This document shows positions 60,856-64,000 of a stretch of DNA of 64,000 nt, piece after piece (positions within the stretch are counted from its first letter, which is position 1; each line of letters begins with the position of its first letter). The DNA comes from Metabacillus indicus LMG 22858 (GTDB lineage: Bacteria > Bacillota > Bacilli > Bacillales > Bacillaceae). The notes under the pieces were generated by a model. The model was not told the origin of the DNA, searched no databases, and saw only the letters and a list, made by a program, of their open reading frames with translations. The translations under genes were made by a program, and so were the position numbers. The stretch is from NCBI RefSeq assembly GCF_000708755.2, contig NZ_JGVU02000006.1, positions 1-64,000 on the forward strand, in the 5' to 3' direction.

Positions 60856-62091
60856 TCACGCAATTTTAGAGCTGACTTCAGCTGTTTTCTTCTTCAGCCA
60901 GTTCTTGCCTTCGACCATGCGGGAGACCATCATGCTGCTGACGTTATCGCCTGTCGCATTCAGCATGGTTGCAGGAGGATCAATGATCGTTGAGATCGCC
61001 GCAATAATCGGCAGCGCTTCAGGCGGGAACCCGTAAAGCGTAAGAATAAGCATTTCGCCGATCATTCCCCCGCTCGGGATCGCTCCCATGACCGTTCCGA
61101 CAAGGATGGCTACTAGTATCACGCTTGTGATCGTGCCGAATCCTGAAAAGCTCATGTCAAAAATACCGAATAAGAACACAATTTTCAGGACGCCGCCAAG
61201 AACGGAACCATCTTTATGAAGAGCGGCACCAAGTGGCACTGTCGTTTCCCTGATATCTGCACTGACACCCATTTTTTTCGTCGCCTCAAGGTTAACCGGG
61301 ATGGATGCTGCACTGCTGCATGTTGCAAGTGAAGTGATTGTAGGAGACAGCATGTTTTTCCAGAAAACATTCACTCCCTGTTTCTTGCCGGCGATGAATG
61401 CGTAAACCGTAAACGCAATGATAAAGTAAATAAAGGCTGCTGCATAATACATCACACCTGCTCTGAAATAAGTGCCAAGGAGCATCGGGCCGTATTCTCC
61501 AACAAGAGTTGCGAAATAAGCGCCAAGTCCGATCGGTGCATAGTACATAATGATGGAGACAAGTTTCATCAGCACTTCAGAACCGGACGAGAGAAAGCTT
61601 GCAAACGGCTTTCCTTTTTCCCCGATCATGGAAACGGAAAGACCGACCAATACAGAGAAAACGATCATCGCAAGCATGTTGTTTCTTGAGAACAGCTCGA
61701 CAAAATCAGGAACCGTAAACGTGCTGACAATCTGATCAGCCAGTGTTACATCCTCCATCGCCTCCGGCTTTTCAAGCTGCAGCGTCACACCTTGTGCAGG
61801 AGGGATGATTTTTACGACAGCCGTCATGTAAATCGCTGCAATTAATCCTGTAAACAGGAACACAGCGAGCATGCTGCCCATAATCTTTCCAAGCCGCTTC
61901 GTTCCTCCCATATTTGCAATGGATGAAGCAATCGTAAAGAAGACAAGCGGTACAACAACCGTAAACATGGCATTTAAAAACAAATCGCCGAACGGCTTTA
62001 AAAACACAGCTTTTTCGCCAAACATCAGTCCGATAATACCGCCAATCACGACTGATGAAAGCAGAATAAGCGGAAAACGGTATGCTTTCAT
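60856..62091 (-). CDS. Dicarboxylate/amino acid:cation symporter (DAACS)
   Basis: A 411-aa transporter of the GltP/SstT superfamily with eight helices and two re-entrant loops. The serine-rich loop appears as SLATCSSAASIPVNLEA, and the second loop and binding region as GAIPSGGMIGEM and IIDPPATMLNATGDN. The Asp/Asn/Thr in the last block coordinate substrate and cation in this family. It transports an acidic or small neutral amino acid, or a C4-dicarboxylate; which one is not clear. Unlike TcyP in this window it is only distantly similar. Monocistronic. Confidence 0.87.
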   Translation of the reverse strand: MKAYRFPLILLSSVVIGGIIGLMFGEKAVFLKPFGDLFLNAMFTVVVPLVFFTIASSIANMGGTKRLGKIMGSMLAVFLFTGLIAAIYMTAVVKIIPPAQGVTLQLEKPEAMEDVTLADQIVSTFTVPDFVELFSRNNMLAMIVFSVLVGLSVSMIGEKGKPFASFLSSGSEVLMKLVSIIMYYAPIGLGAYFATLVGEYGPMLLGTYFRAGVMYYAAAFIYFIIAFTVYAFIAGKKQGVNVFWKNMLSPTITSLATCSSAASIPVNLEATKKMGVSADIRETTVPLGAALHKDGSVLGGVLKIVFLFGIFDMSFSGFGTITSVILVAILVGTVMGAIPSGGMIGEMLILTLYGFPPEALPIIAAISTIIDPPATMLNATGDNVSSMMVSRMVEGKNWLKKKTAEVSSKIA

Positions 62092-62186
62092 GTTAAAATC
62101 CCTCTTTCATATCAATAAGAACCAACTAATGCTATCAGAGGAATGGACTTTTTTCAAGAATGGTTTACTGGAATTTTCAGCGGCAC

Positions 62187-62217
62187 AAAAAAACAGGCAA
62201 TCACTCAGGATCGCCTG
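62187..62217 (-). terminator. Terminator of CorC-like gene
   Basis: CAGGCGATCC-type stem against the matching GCCTG strand with TTTTTTTG on the minus strand. It overlaps the stop of the CorC-like gene. Confidence 0.7.
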
Positions 62218-63514
62218 CGGCTGTTTCAATTTTCTTTTTGGCTTCAAGTGTTATGATGTGATGGCCTTCCATATCCGTTACAGTAAATTCATAGCCGTCT
62301 GCGGTGATTTTATCTCCTTTTTGAACGTCAATCATTTCGGTGAGGATCCATCCGCCGATTGTATCCACATCTTCGGAATCAATGTTTGTCTGAAGAAGAT
62401 CATTTACTTCCTCAATAAGCGCTTTTCCGTCAAAAATGTAGTGGGTATCGCTTTTCTTCTGCACATTCGGGAGTTCATCGATGTCAAATTCATCGCGGAT
62501 CTCACCGACAATTTCTTCAAGAATATCCTCAACTGTCACAAGTCCGGCTGTTCCGCCGTATTCATCGACAAGAATGGCCATATGAATCCGGTCCTTTTGC
62601 ATTCTTAGGAGCAGATCCTGAATCGGGATTGTCTCAATTACTTTTATGACCGGCCGGATGTAATTTTTAAGGAGCACGCCGTCTTTTGACATATACAGCG
62701 CATCAAGCACTTCCTTAATGTTCACAAGACCGATGATGTTGTCTTTGTCTTCGTGTTCAAGCGGATACCTGGTGTATCTTTCGCTTCTCATGATTTCAAG
62801 GTTTTCTTCGAATGAATCTTCCAGTGCAACAGTAACCATTTCTGTTCTTGGGACCATGATTTCTTTTGCAATCCGGTTATCAAATTCAAATATTTTGTTC
62901 ACATACTTATACTCGGACTGATTGATTTCCCCGCTTTTCAAGCTTTCTGACAAGATGATGCGGAGCTCCTCTTCCGTATGGGCCATCTCGTGTTCAGATG
63001 CCGGATGCAGGCCAAACATTTTGACAATCATCTGGGCAGACCCATTCAGTGTTTTAATAAAGGGAAACATGATTTTATAAAAAAGAATAAGCGGCCTCGA
63101 AAGATTCATCGTGACCCATTCCGCCTTCTGAATGGCAAGGGTCTTTGGGGCAAGCTCCCCAATGACCACATGCAGATACGTGATCGCCACAAAAGCAAGG
63201 ACGAACGATAAAATTCCTGACAGCGACGGATTGACTCCCCATGAATCAAACAGTGGATGAAGAAGCCGTTCGATGGTCGGCTCCCCAAGCCATCCCAGAC
63301 CGAGAGCTGTAATTGTAATCCCAAGCTGGCAGGCTGAAAGATATTCATCAAGACTTCCCGTTACTTTTTTGGCAGCAATCGCTTTTTTATTTCCTTCTCC
63401 TACGAGCTGATCAATTCTTGAGCTTCTTACCTTTACAATGGCAAACTCTGCAGCGACAAAAAAGCCTGTAGCTGCAATTAAAAGGGCGACTAGAAGTAGA
63501 TTTGTGGCAATCAA
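62201..63514 (-). CDS. HlyC/CorC-family (CNNM-like) transporter
   Basis: A 437-aa membrane protein: DUF21/CNNM domain with about four helices (1-190), a CBS pair (about 205-335; [12 protein letters not shown] and [15 protein letters not shown]), and a C-terminal CorC/HlyC domain. Homologues move Mg2+ or Co2+ or help cells tolerate Mg2+ excess; several paralogues exist in B. subtilis (YhdP, YugS and others). The only usable start is a TTG at 63514 (GAGGGAA upstream), because an in-frame stop lies just before it. A tiny upstream reading frame with a perfect ribosome binding site ends on this start codon. Confidence 0.87.
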   Translation of the reverse strand: MIATNLLLVALLIAATGFFVAAEFAIVKVRSSRIDQLVGEGNKKAIAAKKVTGSLDEYLSACQLGITITALGLGWLGEPTIERLLHPLFDSWGVNPSLSGILSFVLAFVAITYLHVVIGELAPKTLAIQKAEWVTMNLSRPLILFYKIMFPFIKTLNGSAQMIVKMFGLHPASEHEMAHTEEELRIILSESLKSGEINQSEYKYVNKIFEFDNRIAKEIMVPRTEMVTVALEDSFEENLEIMRSERYTRYPLEHEDKDNIIGLVNIKEVLDALYMSKDGVLLKNYIRPVIKVIETIPIQDLLLRMQKDRIHMAILVDEYGGTAGLVTVEDILEEIVGEIRDEFDIDELPNVQKKSDTHYIFDGKALIEEVNDLLQTNIDSEDVDTIGGWILTEMIDVQKGDKITADGYEFTVTDMEGHHIITLEAKKKIETAAGDPE

Positions 63515-63540
63515 AGAGTTCCCTCATTCTTCATGGACAA
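63511..63540 (-). CDS. Possible 9-codon leader peptide
   Basis: TTG at 63540 is preceded at 6 nt by AAAGGAGGTGA (63554-63544), a full match to the 16S 3' end. The frame encodes MSMKNEGTL and stops with a TGA that overlaps the TTG start of the CorC-like gene (TTGA). An ATG at 63534 is in the same frame. It looks built for translational coupling. Confidence 0.45.
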   Translation of the reverse strand: MSMKNEGTL

Positions 63541-63626
63541 GGGTCACCTCCTTTCATAAGGTGAAACCCGGATTCCTTTTTATTTGCTTTTATTCTTTGC
63601 TTTTTCGCGTTACTTTAGCATTTTAT

Positions 63627-64000
63627 TTATTTCCAGGTTCTTTTCAGCCTGAAAACCTCCTGAAAGTATCCCCAGACGGAAACAGGAGCCATGATCAGCT
63701 GGTAGCTTAAAACGAAGAAAAAGAAGCCTGTAATATTTTTTCTTACTTTTAAATCAAGTTCTCTGAACACTTTTTTCTGATAGGTATAGATGCTCAAATA
63801 GCTGATCAGGGTAAGAGGCAGAACAAAAAGGGTCATCGGCCCGACAATCCAGTAATGACCGAAAAAAGCGAGAATCAGGCCGGGAATCCAGAAAACGGTA
63901 TACGTAAAATCCAGATACGGCATGATGAAATTAATGCCCGTCAGGAATTTCGCGAAAATGGCCGGCTGATGCCAAGGCTTCATTTCCTTCAGTGCTTCAA
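63627..64000 (-). CDS. Glycosyltransferase-like membrane protein, C-terminal part
   Basis: The reading frame is open through the right edge (preceded by EALKE before MKPW), so this is the C-terminal roughly 124 residues of a longer protein. It has about three helices (FIMPYLDFTYTVFWIPGLIL, YWIVGPMTLFVLPLTL and ITGFFFFVLSYQLIMAPVSV) and a basic end. The layout fits the membrane tail of processive family-2 glycosyltransferases (cellulose/hyaluronan synthase-like, as in exopolysaccharide clusters). The catalytic part lies outside the window, so the assignment is tentative. Confidence 0.55.
   Translation of the reverse strand, partial: EALKEMKPWHQPAIFAKFLTGINFIMPYLDFTYTVFWIPGLILAFFGHYWIVGPMTLFVLPLTLISYLSIYTYQKKVFRELDLKVRKNITGFFFFVLSYQLIMAPVSVWGYFQEVFRLKRTWK

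Noticed and set aside
62201-62608. Plus-strand frame overlapping the CorC and DAACS genes (61871-62608)
   Set aside because: It spans two conserved minus-strand genes and their terminator and shows no family features.
1-64000. Prophage, insertion sequence, defence island or biosynthetic gene cluster
   Set aside because: No integrase, transposase, phage structural, restriction, toxin-antitoxin or megasynthase gene was found on either strand.

Overview
The window is a 64-kb piece of a low-to-mid GC Bacillaceae chromosome (Bacillus, Metabacillus or a close relative). The evidence is the 5' end of a 16S rRNA gene, strong AAAGGAGG ribosome binding sites with many TTG and GTG starts, a sigma-D type promoter, and a set of genes typical of this family: immune inhibitor A, SwrC, BmrA, TcyP, transglutaminase Tgl, YocH-like 3D/LysM protein, RsbR paralogue and a yybP-ykoY riboswitch. 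No phage, plasmid or insertion sequence was seen. It reads as core and lightly accessory chromosome.

Layout. 1-500: 5' end of an rrn operon reading out of the left edge, with two promoters. 0.5-4.5 kb: a thiamine (HMP) uptake locus, with two divergent TPP riboswitches driving the thiXYZ group leftward and thiT rightward. 4.5-5.2 kb: a small membrane protein, a REP-like palindrome and an unusual 192-nt RNA whose two ends fold like a tRNA. 5.2-12.5 kb: epimerase, acetyltransferase, membrane peptidase, DMT exporter, acyl-CoA synthetase, DinB protein, a Trp-rich secreted protein and tRNA-Ala. 12.5-20 kb: surface and secreted functions, namely a sigma-D dependent chemoreceptor, a peptide-amidating-lyase-like protein, a sortase-anchored GDSL esterase and immune inhibitor A. 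20-31 kb: two hydrolase or methyltransferase genes, DbpA helicase, YocH-like cell-wall protein, a 33-residue membrane peptide, a TauE exporter, an acyltransferase, a flavin oxidoreductase and a TerD-TerB fusion. 31-37 kb: small membrane proteins, RsbR paralogue, exonuclease, HxlR regulator with a Gfo/Idh dehydrogenase, and MgtC. 37-43 kb: the SwrC efflux pump with its divergent TetR regulator and operator, a kinase-like protein, and YybP behind a Mn2+ riboswitch. 43-49 kb: fruRKA operon and BmrA. 49-56 kb: cystine transporter TcyP, transglutaminase, and a kynurenine operon (nitronate monooxygenase, kynU, kynB). 56-57.5 kb: HIT and DUF948 proteins followed by a 52-bp tandem array. 57.5-64 kb: MBL hydrolase, YjbQ, alpha-glucosidase, DAACS transporter, CorC-like protein, and a truncated glycosyltransferase at the right edge.

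The two items that standard annotation explains least are the tRNA-like RNA with an expanded middle (4954-5145, minus) and the perfectly phased 52-bp tandem array (about 56912-57500). The array's units keep a hairpin that tolerates G-U pairs when read on the plus strand. Start sites were chosen by ribosome binding site spacing, so several differ from the longest open frame. All functional statements come from reading motifs by eye; no search was run.
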